Shown here piece by piece: positions 1 through 6,545 of a DNA stretch of 11,353 nucleotides (position 1 is the stretch's first letter; each line of letters begins with the position of its first letter). The position numbers and the translations under genes are program-made. Below the pieces are notes generated by a model, which was not told where the DNA came from, did no database searches, and saw nothing but the letters and a program-made list of their open reading frames with translations. Origin of the DNA: an uncultured Pelagibacteraceae bacterium (lineage in GTDB: Bacteria; Pseudomonadota; Alphaproteobacteria; Pelagibacterales; Pelagibacteraceae); the NCBI GenBank assembly GCA_902548045.1, contig CACCPR010000016.1, forward strand, positions 1 through 11,353, given 5' to 3'.

Positions 1-64
1 TTGGAAAATATATTACTCCCGACAGAGGAAAAATTGGAATTTGGTCTGGAAATTTTTTTTTCAT
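1..64 (-). CDS. LON N-terminal domain protein, 5' fragment
   Basis: Only the first 21 codons are inside the window; the gene runs off the left edge. From the ATG at 64-62 the product starts MKKKFPDQIPIFPLSGV and continues IYFP. This matches the beginning of the LON substrate-binding domain (PF02190), whose alphaproteobacterial stand-alone members start with a short basic segment and then a pattern like P-x-x-IP-(I/V)-FPL-x-G-(V/A)-x-L-P. Such proteins lack the ATPase and protease domains of Lon and their role is poorly defined. The ATG lies 18 bases after the stop of the upstream glycosyltransferase gene on the same strand, so the two may be co-transcribed. No good Shine-Dalgarno is seen. The family call rests on about 20 residues; the rest of the gene would settle it. 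Confidence 0.68.
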   Translation of the reverse strand, partial: MKKKFPDQIPIFPLSGVIYFP

Positions 65-82
65 AATGTGCTATATTAATAT

Positions 83-904
83 TTACTTCGAATAAATAAA
101 ATCTTTAAATTTATTCATATTCTTAAAAATATAATCTGGAAAACTTGAGTCAATACTTATTACCTTAAATTTATGTTCTCTATCAAACAAGTCTTCTTTA
201 TTTTTTATTTTTCTTTGTATTACTTCCATATTTTTAAATTTAGAGTTATTCCACTGCTGTTCGGCATAAGAATTTAGTTTTTTAAATATATCCTCTGCAC
301 TTTTAACGGAACTAAAATGCCAACCACCATCCTTAATAAATTGGTCAAATCTTGGTTTAAAAAATTTATAAAAAGGTCTATTTCTTGCTTTTATATCTCT
401 TAACCATTGTGGTGATTTTAAATCTTTTTTTCTGCACATTCGTGTTCCAAACCAGTTAGGCTCAGTTTCATTAAGCAAGTTTAATTTTAATGAAAAATTT
501 TTTTGAATAAAACAGGCATATTTACTATTTTTATTAAATTCTATAATTTTCGATGGATTAGGTATTTCATCAACATCTGAAATCAATATTAAATCATTAT
601 CTGAACAATTTTTAATTCCTCTTGATAGTGCATTTCTTTGAAATTGATCCCTGTAGTGAGCTGTGTGCCAATTTTTTTTGAAATTCTCTACTTTTTTTGG
701 AAGATCATCAATTACAATATAATTAATTTTGTTTTCAAATTTTTTGAATTTTTTTATATCAAAATTTAATTTTTTTTTGTTTCCAGCATGATCTAAAGTT
801 GCCTCGCAGATAATAAATTTATCAACATGATTAAATAACGTGTTTAATCTCAAATCTAGAATTAGATCTTCATCAAAATACATGAAACAGTCAATAATTT
901 GCAT
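83..904 (-). CDS. Glycosyltransferase family 17-like protein
   Basis: A 273-residue protein that resembles family GT17 (PF04724), the family of eukaryotic beta-1,4-mannosyl-glycoprotein N-acetylglucosaminyltransferase (GnT-III) with many bacterial members of unknown acceptor. Visible family features are the N-terminal block with FMYFDEDLILDLRLNTL and VDKFIICEATLDHAG (residues 7-41), the acidic DVDEIP motif at 110-115, which is the likely metal/nucleotide-sugar site, and GGWHFS at 193-198. No signal peptide or membrane span is seen, so it is probably cytoplasmic or membrane-peripheral and modifies a glycan or lipid-linked sugar; that is inference. The ATG at 904 is the first possible start after the divergent spacer. 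The gene is rich in A/T homopolymers (nine A in a row on the coding strand near 770-778). No other polysaccharide genes are adjacent. Family fairly sure, substrate unknown. Confidence 0.8.
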   Translation of the reverse strand: MQIIDCFMYFDEDLILDLRLNTLFNHVDKFIICEATLDHAGNKKKLNFDIKKFKKFENKINYIVIDDLPKKVENFKKNWHTAHYRDQFQRNALSRGIKNCSDNDLILISDVDEIPNPSKIIEFNKNSKYACFIQKNFSLKLNLLNETEPNWFGTRMCRKKDLKSPQWLRDIKARNRPFYKFFKPRFDQFIKDGGWHFSSVKSAEDIFKKLNSYAEQQWNNSKFKNMEVIQRKIKNKEDLFDREHKFKVISIDSSFPDYIFKNMNKFKDFIYSK

Positions 905-917
905 TTTTTAATATTGC

Positions 918-946
918 TTGTTTTAAAAAATTTGTCTAGTTATAAT
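918..946 (+). promoter_or_regulatory. Promoter of tRNA-Gly
   Basis: A near-consensus sigma-70 promoter: TTGTTT at 918-923, a 17-base spacer, and a perfect TATAAT at 941-946. Initiation about 7 bases downstream would give a leader of only a few bases before the tRNA 5' end at 956. It is in the spacer shared with the divergent glycosyltransferase gene. Confidence 0.72.
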
Positions 947-955
947 CTTTTAAAC

Positions 956-1030
956 GCGGGCATAGCTCAGTGGTAGAGCGTCTCGTTGCCAACGAGAAGG
1001 TCGAGGGTTCAAGTCCCTTTGCCCGCTCCA
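956..1030 (+). tRNA. tRNA-Gly (anticodon GCC)
   Basis: A complete cloverleaf can be folded by eye. The acceptor stem is GCGGGCA pairing with TGCCCGC, the D arm is GCTC-AGTGGTA-GAGC, and the anticodon stem TCTCG/CGAGA encloses the loop TTGCCAA with anticodon GCC at 988-990. The T arm has the GTTCAAGTC core. The discriminator base is T, as usual for bacterial tRNA-Gly, and the CCA end (1028-1030) is encoded. It reads GGC and GGT codons. The oxygenase gene on the other strand ends 9 bases after the CCA, so the tRNA transcript has almost no room for its own terminator. Confidence 0.98.
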
Positions 1031-1039
1031 AAAAGTAAT

Positions 1040-1831
1040 TTATACTTTACCTTTTGACTTGTAATAAAATTTTCCAATTATTTTTTTATATACAAGATTA
1101 CCATCGACATCATTTGTCTCGGGTCTTTTTCTGAAGATAGTTGAGTGTAAGCCAAGACTTTTTTCAGAAGCTGGTCTTCCATTTGAATAATAATATAATG
1201 CTATTGATTTTCTAGAGTCATTTCTATCGACTTTAACTTTGTTGGGGTTTCCATGATAAGAATAATCAGTAGTGCTGAAAATTACCATTCTATTAAAAAT
1301 TGGAAGTATTTTTTTTTCACATTTTTTCATTTCTTTGTCCCACAGTTCTAAATGTCCACCATTTTTGTCTACCCAATCGTGATTAAGATAAATAAGAATA
1401 TTAAGCCTTCTATCCAATTTCATTTTAGGATGCTGATTGAAATCTGCATGAATATTTAAGTATCCATCATTTTTTAACTCATGAAGACCACCACCAATTA
1501 AATAAGGATCGGTAATTAACGTTTCATTAATGCCAGTAATAGTATTTAGAAATTTTACGAAAGGTTCTGAGTTAAGATAATTAATAAAGTTGTTCGTTAA
1601 CTCAGAAAATTTTTCAGCAGTGTTTAAACTGAGTTTCTTTTCGGCTTTGTTATTAAACTCATTACCTATATCTTTAATATTTTTTGGAAAGTCGTTGAGA
1701 ATCTTTTCTAGAATCTCCTCATTAAAAAAATTGTCAAAAACTATGTTAGGAAAAGGTTTCGCATTTAAATAATTTGAGCTATTTTCAGCTGCGACCTTTT
1801 TTAGGTCATTATATCTTTTATTTATAAACAT
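1040..1831 (-). CDS. 2-oxoglutarate/Fe(II)-dependent oxygenase (prolyl-4-hydroxylase type)
   Basis: A 263-residue protein with the double-stranded beta-helix signature of the 2OG-Fe(II) oxygenase superfamily (PF13640-like). The iron ligands are visible: H128 and D130 in the HxD motif (LNIHADFNQH, 125-134) and the distal H193 in FSTTDYSYHGNP. R207 in the segment RKSIALYYY is placed to bind the 2-oxoglutarate carboxylate. Between them lie RRLNILIYLN (141-150) and GGHLELWD (158-165), typical of bacterial members related to prolyl-4-hydroxylase. The enzyme should couple decarboxylation of 2-oxoglutarate to hydroxylation of an unknown substrate in the cytoplasm. Similar genes often sit in cell-surface modification loci, and a glycosyltransferase lies on the far side of the tRNA, but this link is inference. 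The ATG at 1831 has no clear Shine-Dalgarno. Confidence 0.83.
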   Translation of the reverse strand: MFINKRYNDLKKVAAENSSNYLNAKPFPNIVFDNFFNEEILEKILNDFPKNIKDIGNEFNNKAEKKLSLNTAEKFSELTNNFINYLNSEPFVKFLNTITGINETLITDPYLIGGGLHELKNDGYLNIHADFNQHPKMKLDRRLNILIYLNHDWVDKNGGHLELWDKEMKKCEKKILPIFNRMVIFSTTDYSYHGNPNKVKVDRNDSRKSIALYYYSNGRPASEKSLGLHSTIFRKRPETNDVDGNLVYKKIIGKFYYKSKGKV

Positions 1832-1874
1832 ATATGTATTTTTTAGCTTATACTAATATTTTTAAAAATAAAAT

Positions 1875-1880
1875 ATTATA
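1875..1880 (-). promoter_or_regulatory. Possible -10 box for the oxygenase gene
   Basis: The 54-base divergent spacer 1832-1885 is almost pure A+T. On the minus strand it contains a perfect TATAAT, about 44 bases before the oxygenase ATG. The -35 region at 17 bases spacing reads TTTATG, a weak match, and lies in the phhB coding start. A TATACT at 1849-1854 could serve phhB on the plus strand. In such A+T-rich sequence these matches are expected by chance, so support is weak. Confidence 0.28.
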
Positions 1881-1885
1881 AATAA

Positions 1886-2221
1886 ATGAGCGATTTACAT
1901 AAAAAAAAATGCGTTGCCTGCGATGGGTCTGTTCCAGCATTCGACACAAACGAAATACATAAATACTTAAAAAAAGTGGATGGATGGGACGTTAAAGATG
2001 ATAATGATAAGAATTATTATTTAATAAAAGATTTCAAATTTGTAAATTTTATAGAAAGTCAAAATTTTATTAATAAAGTTGGAGAACTTGCCGAGCAGGA
2101 AGGACATCATCCAGATATTTCTTTTGGATGGGGTTATTGTAAAATAAAGATATTTACTCATGCTATAAAAGGATTGGCAGAGAGTGATTTTATTCTAGCT
2201 GCTAAAATTGATAGACTTTAA
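1886..2221 (+). CDS. phhB: Pterin-4a-carbinolamine dehydratase
   Basis: A 111-residue protein of the usual size for the family (PF01329). It dehydrates 4a-hydroxytetrahydrobiopterin so that the pterin cofactor of aromatic amino acid hydroxylases can be recycled. The active-site block EGHHPD is at residues 72-77 (H74, H75), followed by the third histidine in FTHA (H92) and the C-terminal signature GLAESDFILAAKID (97-109). The N-terminal CVACDG (9-14) resembles the CxxC start common in alphaproteobacterial members. No phenylalanine hydroxylase gene is nearby, so its partner is not known from this window. A run of nine A at codons 6-8 is a possible slippage site. The TAA stop at 2219-2221 directly abuts the purH stop on the other strand. 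Confidence 0.92.
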   Translation: MSDLHKKKCVACDGSVPAFDTNEIHKYLKKVDGWDVKDDNDKNYYLIKDFKFVNFIESQNFINKVGELAEQEGHHPDISFGWGYCKIKIFTHAIKGLAESDFILAAKIDRL

Positions 2222-3775
2222 TTAATGGTTAAAGTGCCTAATACCAGTGAAGACCATTTTTATTTTTGCTTTATTTGCAAAGGCAATTACTTCTTTATCT
2301 CTTATTGATCCTCCGGGCTGAACGATAATTTTGACTCCAGAATTAATTAAACTTTTGACACCATCTGTGAAGGGGAAAAAAGCGTCAGAGGCGGCAATAG
2401 AATTTAATAACTTTCTAGGTTGAAATTTTTTAGCTTTTTGGGTGGCAATTCTACAACTGTCCAACCTATTTTGCTGGCCGGCTCCTATTCCAATAGTTGA
2501 GTAATCTTTGACGATAACAATAGCATTTGATTTAACAAATTTGCACACTTTAAAAGCAAATTCTATTTGTTTTATTTCTGTGGCACTAGGTTTAATTTTT
2601 GTAACAAATCTTAATTTTTTTTGATTGTAAATAATTGTATCTTTGTCTTGCAAAAGGAAAGTATTATCAAAGTTTTTAATAGATAAATTGTTATTTTTTT
2701 TTAATTTAGAAATATCAATTACTCTCATGTTTTTTTTCTTTTTAAATATTCTTAATGCCCTCCTATCAAAACCTTTAGCCATTATTACTTCAAAAAATGT
2801 TTTGCTTATCTCTATAGCTAATTCTTGAGTAATTCTGAAATTGCACGCTACAATACCTCCAAAAGCACTTACAGGGTCACTAGCAAGCGAGTTTTGAAAG
2901 GATTTAATTGGAGATTTGTTAGATGATACTCCAGAGGGGTTTGCATGTTTTATTATGACAGTCGTAGGCAATTTTTTTTCCGAAAATAATATTTCAAGAC
3001 CAGCAAACATGTCATTATAATTATTATAACTTAAATCTTTACCGCTTATTTTATTTATTCCTAATTTATTATTTTTTAATCCATATGTATAAATAGAACT
3101 ATTTTGGTGAGGATTTTCACCATATCTTAAATTAGTTAATTTTTTTCCAAAAAAAGTCTTTTTATCTGGAAATTTAATACCGCGCTTTTGATTAAACCAC
3201 TCGGAAACAATAGAGTCATAATACGCTGTTAAGTTAAAGGCTTCATTAGCCATTTTTTCTCTAAAATTTAAATTCGTCTTCCCTTTATTTCTATTCATTT
3301 CTTTTATAAATTCCGGATACTGATTTTTATTTGTCAAAATAGTTACATCAGTATAATTTTTAGCCGCAGCTCTTACCATTGAAGGTCCCCCGATATCTAT
3401 ATTTTCAACTATTTTTTTGTTATTTACAGTTTTTTTAATAGTTTCTTCAAAAGGGTAGAAATTTACTATTACTAAGTCTATCGACTCAAATTTATTTTTT
3501 TTCATTTGTAATTTATGTTTATTGTTTGAACGTTTAAATAAAATACCGGAGTGAATTTTTGGATGTAATGTTTTCACTCTACCATCAAGCATTTCTTCAA
3601 AGTTAGTAAATTCAGAAATCTCTTTACATTTAAATTTCAACTTTTTAATAGCTTTGAAAGTTCCGCCCGAGCTTATGATATTAATTTTATATTTTTTAAG
3701 AATTTTGAGCAAAGATATTAGCTGATCTTTGTCAGAAACTGAGATAAGGGCGTTTTTAATTTGTCTTTTCATCAT
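2222..3775 (-). CDS. purH: Bifunctional AICAR transformylase/IMP cyclohydrolase
   Basis: PurH performs the last two steps of IMP synthesis in the cytoplasm: formylation of AICAR by 10-formyltetrahydrofolate, then ring closure. From the ATG at 3775 it is 517 residues, close to the family length. The N-terminal cyclohydrolase domain shows ALISVSDK (9-16), DGRVKTLHPKIH (64-75) and ENIDIGGPSMVRAAAKN (124-140). The transformylase domain shows LRYGENPHQ, the catalytic Lys-His pair in IIKHANPSG (K276, H277), KFVKSNAI, ASDAFFPF and the end QPGGSIRD...IRHFNH. An in-frame ATG at 3799 would add eight residues, but the ATG at 3775 overlaps the stop of the upstream gene as TAATG, and homologues begin near MKRQIKNAL, so 3775 (or the adjacent ATG at 3772) is preferred. 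Co-transcribed with the two genes upstream. No terminator is seen before convergent phhB. Confidence 0.97.
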   Translation of the reverse strand: MMKRQIKNALISVSDKDQLISLLKILKKYKINIISSGGTFKAIKKLKFKCKEISEFTNFEEMLDGRVKTLHPKIHSGILFKRSNNKHKLQMKKNKFESIDLVIVNFYPFEETIKKTVNNKKIVENIDIGGPSMVRAAAKNYTDVTILTNKNQYPEFIKEMNRNKGKTNLNFREKMANEAFNLTAYYDSIVSEWFNQKRGIKFPDKKTFFGKKLTNLRYGENPHQNSSIYTYGLKNNKLGINKISGKDLSYNNYNDMFAGLEILFSEKKLPTTVIIKHANPSGVSSNKSPIKSFQNSLASDPVSAFGGIVACNFRITQELAIEISKTFFEVIMAKGFDRRALRIFKKKKNMRVIDISKLKKNNNLSIKNFDNTFLLQDKDTIIYNQKKLRFVTKIKPSATEIKQIEFAFKVCKFVKSNAIVIVKDYSTIGIGAGQQNRLDSCRIATQKAKKFQPRKLLNSIAASDAFFPFTDGVKSLINSGVKIIVQPGGSIRDKEVIAFANKAKIKMVFTGIRHFNH

Positions 3776-5421
3776 TAAATTTTTTTTCTTATTTCCCATT
3801 GAATAATTTTATTTTTATTAATTAGATTACCGGATATTGTAATACAAGTGTTATCTAATATTTTTTTTCCCCCTAGAAATATACTTTTTTCTAATTTAAT
3901 TTTTTCATCTTTAATTGTGAAGATTAATGATCTATTTTTTGTTATTTGAATTAAGACACCATTACCACCTATCGTTTTTACAGCAGTCACACCTGGATAT
4001 AGATGAAATCTAAGATTATAGTTGATAGATTTACTGTTTACTTTTTTTATTATTTCATCCAAGCCGGATATGTTACCTGTAAACTTATCGATTGATATTT
4101 CTCTCTTGTAGATACAGCCATATTCTTTTTCATAACCATTATGTGTAGCGTTAGTTTCAATTTTGTTTTTGTCTTCTGAAAAATTTAAATTTGATATTTT
4201 AAAAATATTTTTTATTGAATTGCCAAATATTTTATTAATAAGTTTATTTCTTTCAAATTTTGTAACAGATGTATCATTAATAGTTAAAGTTGACTGAGCT
4301 GAGGTTAGTCGACTTAATAGTTCTGCTTTTGCAGATATATTACTTCCGAAACCACAATTTGTAATAATTTTTTTATCATCTAAATAGTATTCAAAAGACA
4401 ATGGACCTGATTGATAACTTTTAGAAAACTCTTTATTTGGAGGAGCTCCTACATCAAAATAAATAAAACTATTTTTAGATTTTAATTTTTGTATCCCGCC
4501 TATAATATTTTTCTTTTCAGTTGAAATATGCTCAAAATTATTAACAAATTTATTAAAGTCTTTTAGATTTTCTTCGGTTCCCCCATTAAACAATGGCACC
4601 TGGTCATTGGGAGTTAAAATAAACTTAATACATTTTAAATTTTTTTTAATTATTTCTTCTAAGAATTCAGGCACATATTGTTGTGCATCTCTAATACATT
4701 CTTTGCAAAGGATTAAATATTTAGCAAAAAAAATAAGATCATTTGGATTTCTTGTATAGGGAAAGCCATCTTGATCAAAGCATTTTTTTATTAATTTTTC
4801 TAATTCTTTAATACCAATCTTATAGTTTTCTACATATTCTTTAAAAACCAATCCAGATAATAAAAGCGCAGCTAAAATTTGAATTCTTTTAGAGTAATCT
4901 TTTTCAAACTTTATATTTTTTTTTAAATGATTAGTCTGGGAAACAATACTATTTAAAAAATTCCTCTTGAATTCGAATAATTCGTTATTAAGAATAATAT
5001 CTACATTCAAAAGCCAACTAATTATTCTTTTACTAAGCACAGTGCTTTCCCAAAAATTCCTCTTATATCCTTTGTTTTTCATCATCCAACTATTGATTAT
5101 TTTTTGGATAGCTTTTCCATCATTTTTTCTATCTATTAGATTAAGCCACAAAAAAGTATGTATTTCTTTTTCTTTTTGAAAACTTTTTTGTTTTACCCAA
5201 AAAATATTTGGGTCAATTTCACTTATTTTAAATGAGTGTTTTTTAAAGTTGCTTATTAAAGAAAGAAGAAAAGGGTTTGGATGAAAATAAAATTGTTGTG
5301 GAGTTCTAGATGCTAAAGATTTATTGTAAAAACTTGTTGTAAAGTAAATTTTTTTTAAGGATTTTATTACGCTTATCTGAAGTGCTAAAAAGTAAAAATA
5401 GATACTTTTTAAATTTACCAT
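3775..5421 (-). CDS. Heparinase II/III-like protein
   Basis: A 548-residue protein resembling the heparinase II/III-like family found beside purH in many alphaproteobacteria. Residues about 80-300 are helical (alpha/alpha toroid-like). The C-terminal beta-rich domain (PF07940-like, about 310-545) has the family blocks IYFDVGAPP (320-328), GPLSFEYYL (339-347), ITNCG (353-357), STLTINDTS (377-385) and RFHLYPGV (471-478). Named relatives are polysaccharide lyases, but the substrate of this alphaproteobacterial branch is not established. The position where related proteins usually have His in an AHSTL-type motif is Gln here (Q376), which could mean lost or changed activity; H473 is kept. No classical signal peptide is evident, though the N-terminus (5-20) is hydrophobic. 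It starts 3 bases after rpe ends and overlaps purH by one base. Family fairly sure, function open. Confidence 0.85.
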   Translation of the reverse strand: MVNLKSIYFYFLALQISVIKSLKKIYFTTSFYNKSLASRTPQQFYFHPNPFLLSLISNFKKHSFKISEIDPNIFWVKQKSFQKEKEIHTFLWLNLIDRKNDGKAIQKIINSWMMKNKGYKRNFWESTVLSKRIISWLLNVDIILNNELFEFKRNFLNSIVSQTNHLKKNIKFEKDYSKRIQILAALLLSGLVFKEYVENYKIGIKELEKLIKKCFDQDGFPYTRNPNDLIFFAKYLILCKECIRDAQQYVPEFLEEIIKKNLKCIKFILTPNDQVPLFNGGTEENLKDFNKFVNNFEHISTEKKNIIGGIQKLKSKNSFIYFDVGAPPNKEFSKSYQSGPLSFEYYLDDKKIITNCGFGSNISAKAELLSRLTSAQSTLTINDTSVTKFERNKLINKIFGNSIKNIFKISNLNFSEDKNKIETNATHNGYEKEYGCIYKREISIDKFTGNISGLDEIIKKVNSKSINYNLRFHLYPGVTAVKTIGGNGVLIQITKNRSLIFTIKDEKIKLEKSIFLGGKKILDNTCITISGNLINKNKIIQWEIRKKI

Positions 5422-5424
5422 TTA

Positions 5425-6087
5425 CTAATTTGTTCTTAAAATTCCAATATTTTTTTTTAAGTCACCTTGGTTTTCTCTAAATATTGTAGAACCTGAAACA
5501 AGAATATTAGCCCCTGCTTTTTTAGCCAGTATACAGTTATCAAAATTTATTCCACCATCTATTTCTATTTCAGTTTTTAAATTTTTTTTATCTATTATTT
5601 CTTTAACTTTTTTAGTTTTTTCCAAAACCTCTGGCATAAATTTTTGACCACCAAAGCCAGGTTCAACACTCATTATTAAAACAAGATCGACTTTATCAAT
5701 GTGCTTTTCAATTAATTCTATTTTAGATTTGGGCTTCAACGATATACCTACTTTCTTATTTTCAGCCTTGATTAGATTAATAGTTTTAGAAACATCCGGC
5801 GTTGCTTCAGGATGGAAAGTAATAATGTCAGCGCCAGCATTAATAAAATCTTTTATGAATTTGTCTACTGGAGAAATCATTAAATGCACGTCAAATATTT
5901 TTTTAGTTAGTGGTCTTAGTTTTTTAATTACTTCTGGGCCAATTGTTAAATTTGGAACAAAATGCCCATCCATGACATCAATATGAATATAGTCAGCGCC
6001 TGCTTTCTCAAGCGCAATTACTTCTTCACCTAATTTACTGAAATCGGCAGAAAGAATAGAAGGTGATATTTTGATTGGTTTAACCAT
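5425..6087 (-). CDS. rpe: Ribulose-phosphate 3-epimerase
   Basis: Interconverts D-ribulose 5-phosphate and D-xylulose 5-phosphate in the non-oxidative pentose phosphate pathway, in the cytoplasm. The 220-residue length is standard for this TIM barrel. Seen are SPSILSADFSKLGEE (8-22), the HIDVMDGHFVPN block (35-46) with metal ligands H35 and D37, H68 in FDVHLM, D177 in EIDGGI, and the phosphate-binding loops VEPGFGGQ (141-148) and SGSTIF (198-203). D37 and D177 are the expected acid/base pair. It is followed after 3 bases by the heparinase-like gene and preceded after 44 bases by the YggT-like gene, in one minus-strand run. Supplying pentose phosphate fits loosely with the purine gene purH downstream. 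Confidence 0.97.
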   Translation of the reverse strand: MVKPIKISPSILSADFSKLGEEVIALEKAGADYIHIDVMDGHFVPNLTIGPEVIKKLRPLTKKIFDVHLMISPVDKFIKDFINAGADIITFHPEATPDVSKTINLIKAENKKVGISLKPKSKIELIEKHIDKVDLVLIMSVEPGFGGQKFMPEVLEKTKKVKEIIDKKNLKTEIEIDGGINFDNCILAKKAGANILVSGSTIFRENQGDLKKNIGILRTN

Positions 6088-6131
6088 AATTTACTTATAT
6101 TTTAATCAATTAATTTGTCAAAAAATAAATG

Positions 6132-6467
6132 TTAATTAAAAAGTCGATAAAGTTGTTTTGAGAAATCGCTCTCTAATGGAAAGGCTAACATTCCCCAAAC
6201 ATCGTAACCAAGCAAATAAGGCATAGCGTAAAATCTAAATAAGTAAAAAAACCAAGCCACATAAAGTGCGATGAAGCCTCCAAACAAAAAACTAGGTGTA
6301 ATAGGTTTGAATAATTTGATAATTGGGTTTGTATATTTTACAAATACTCTCATAAAGAAAAATGTCGAATCCTCTCTTTGAAAGATATTCATTGCAGCCC
6401 TTCCAATCAAAGTCCACATTATCATGCCAAGAATATAATCTAGAACTATTGCCCAAGTAGGTACCAT
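6132..6467 (-). CDS. Small membrane protein, YggT-like
   Basis: A 111-residue hydrophobic protein. Segment 5-25 is a likely membrane helix; a charged stretch containing QRED follows at 30-33; then VKYTNPIIKLFKPITPSFL (43-61), and a second hydrophobic region at about 62-88 that could hold one or two helices. The TNP-x-(I/L)-x-x-(F/L)-(K/R)-P-I-(T/P)-P pattern resembles the conserved loop of the YggT family, inner-membrane proteins of poorly defined role, and similar short proteins occur in alphaproteobacteria. The ATG at 6467 has no evident Shine-Dalgarno. The gene begins just after the hairpin that ends the symporter operon, so it is probably the first gene of the run leading into rpe. A 63-codon frame overlapping its start is not coding-like. 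The gene is clearly real; the family name is tentative. Confidence 0.74.
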   Translation of the reverse strand: MVPTWAIVLDYILGMIMWTLIGRAAMNIFQREDSTFFFMRVFVKYTNPIIKLFKPITPSFLFGGFIALYVAWFFYLFRFYAMPYLLGYDVWGMLAFPLESDFSKQLYRLFN

Positions 6468-6497
6468 TTTTAAACAATATCATTATTTGGGTAAAAA

Positions 6498-6524
6498 AAA
6501 AGGGGCGAAAAATTCGCCCCTTTT
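6498..6524 (-). terminator. Rho-independent terminator after the symporter operon
   Basis: The core stem is GGGGCGA (6502-6508) pairing with TCGCCCC (6514-6520). It is extended by four A:T pairs outside and one inside, about 12 pairs with a 3-base loop. On the minus strand it is followed by a T tract (nine T, 6501-6493), as expected for the end of the symporter transcript whose stop is 22 bases upstream. The plus strand also has a broken T tract after the stem, so it could work both ways. The G+C stem stands out sharply in this A+T-rich sequence. Confidence 0.92.
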
Positions 6525-6545
6525 AAATTTTTTTGTATTATTATA

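Noticed and set aside
3..92. Plus-strand open frame at the left edge reading like YITPDRGKIGIWSG and running to a stop at about 92
   Set aside because: It lies opposite the better-supported LON-domain start and overlaps the end of the glycosyltransferase gene; the resemblance to the end of an oxygenase domain is too short to trust.
956..1030. tRNA-Gly as an integration site
   Set aside because: No integrase gene and no direct repeat of the tRNA 3' end is visible in the window.
1032..1048. AAAGTA/TACTTT inverted repeat just after the tRNA
   Set aside because: Only six mostly A:T pairs with a 5-base loop; too weak to call a terminator for the tRNA or the oxygenase gene, although it might slow polymerase.
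3776..3799. Longer purH start giving MGNKKKNLM at the N-terminus
   Set aside because: The eight extra residues lie in the end of the heparinase-like gene and are not expected in PurH; the TAATG overlap gives a better start.
5699..5986. 95-codon plus-strand frame inside rpe
   Set aside because: It lies fully antisense to rpe, whose catalytic motifs span the same bases.
6292..6483. 63-codon minus-strand frame overlapping the YggT-like gene
   Set aside because: It overlaps most of a clearly protein-like hydrophobic frame and has no family-like pattern; a shadow frame.
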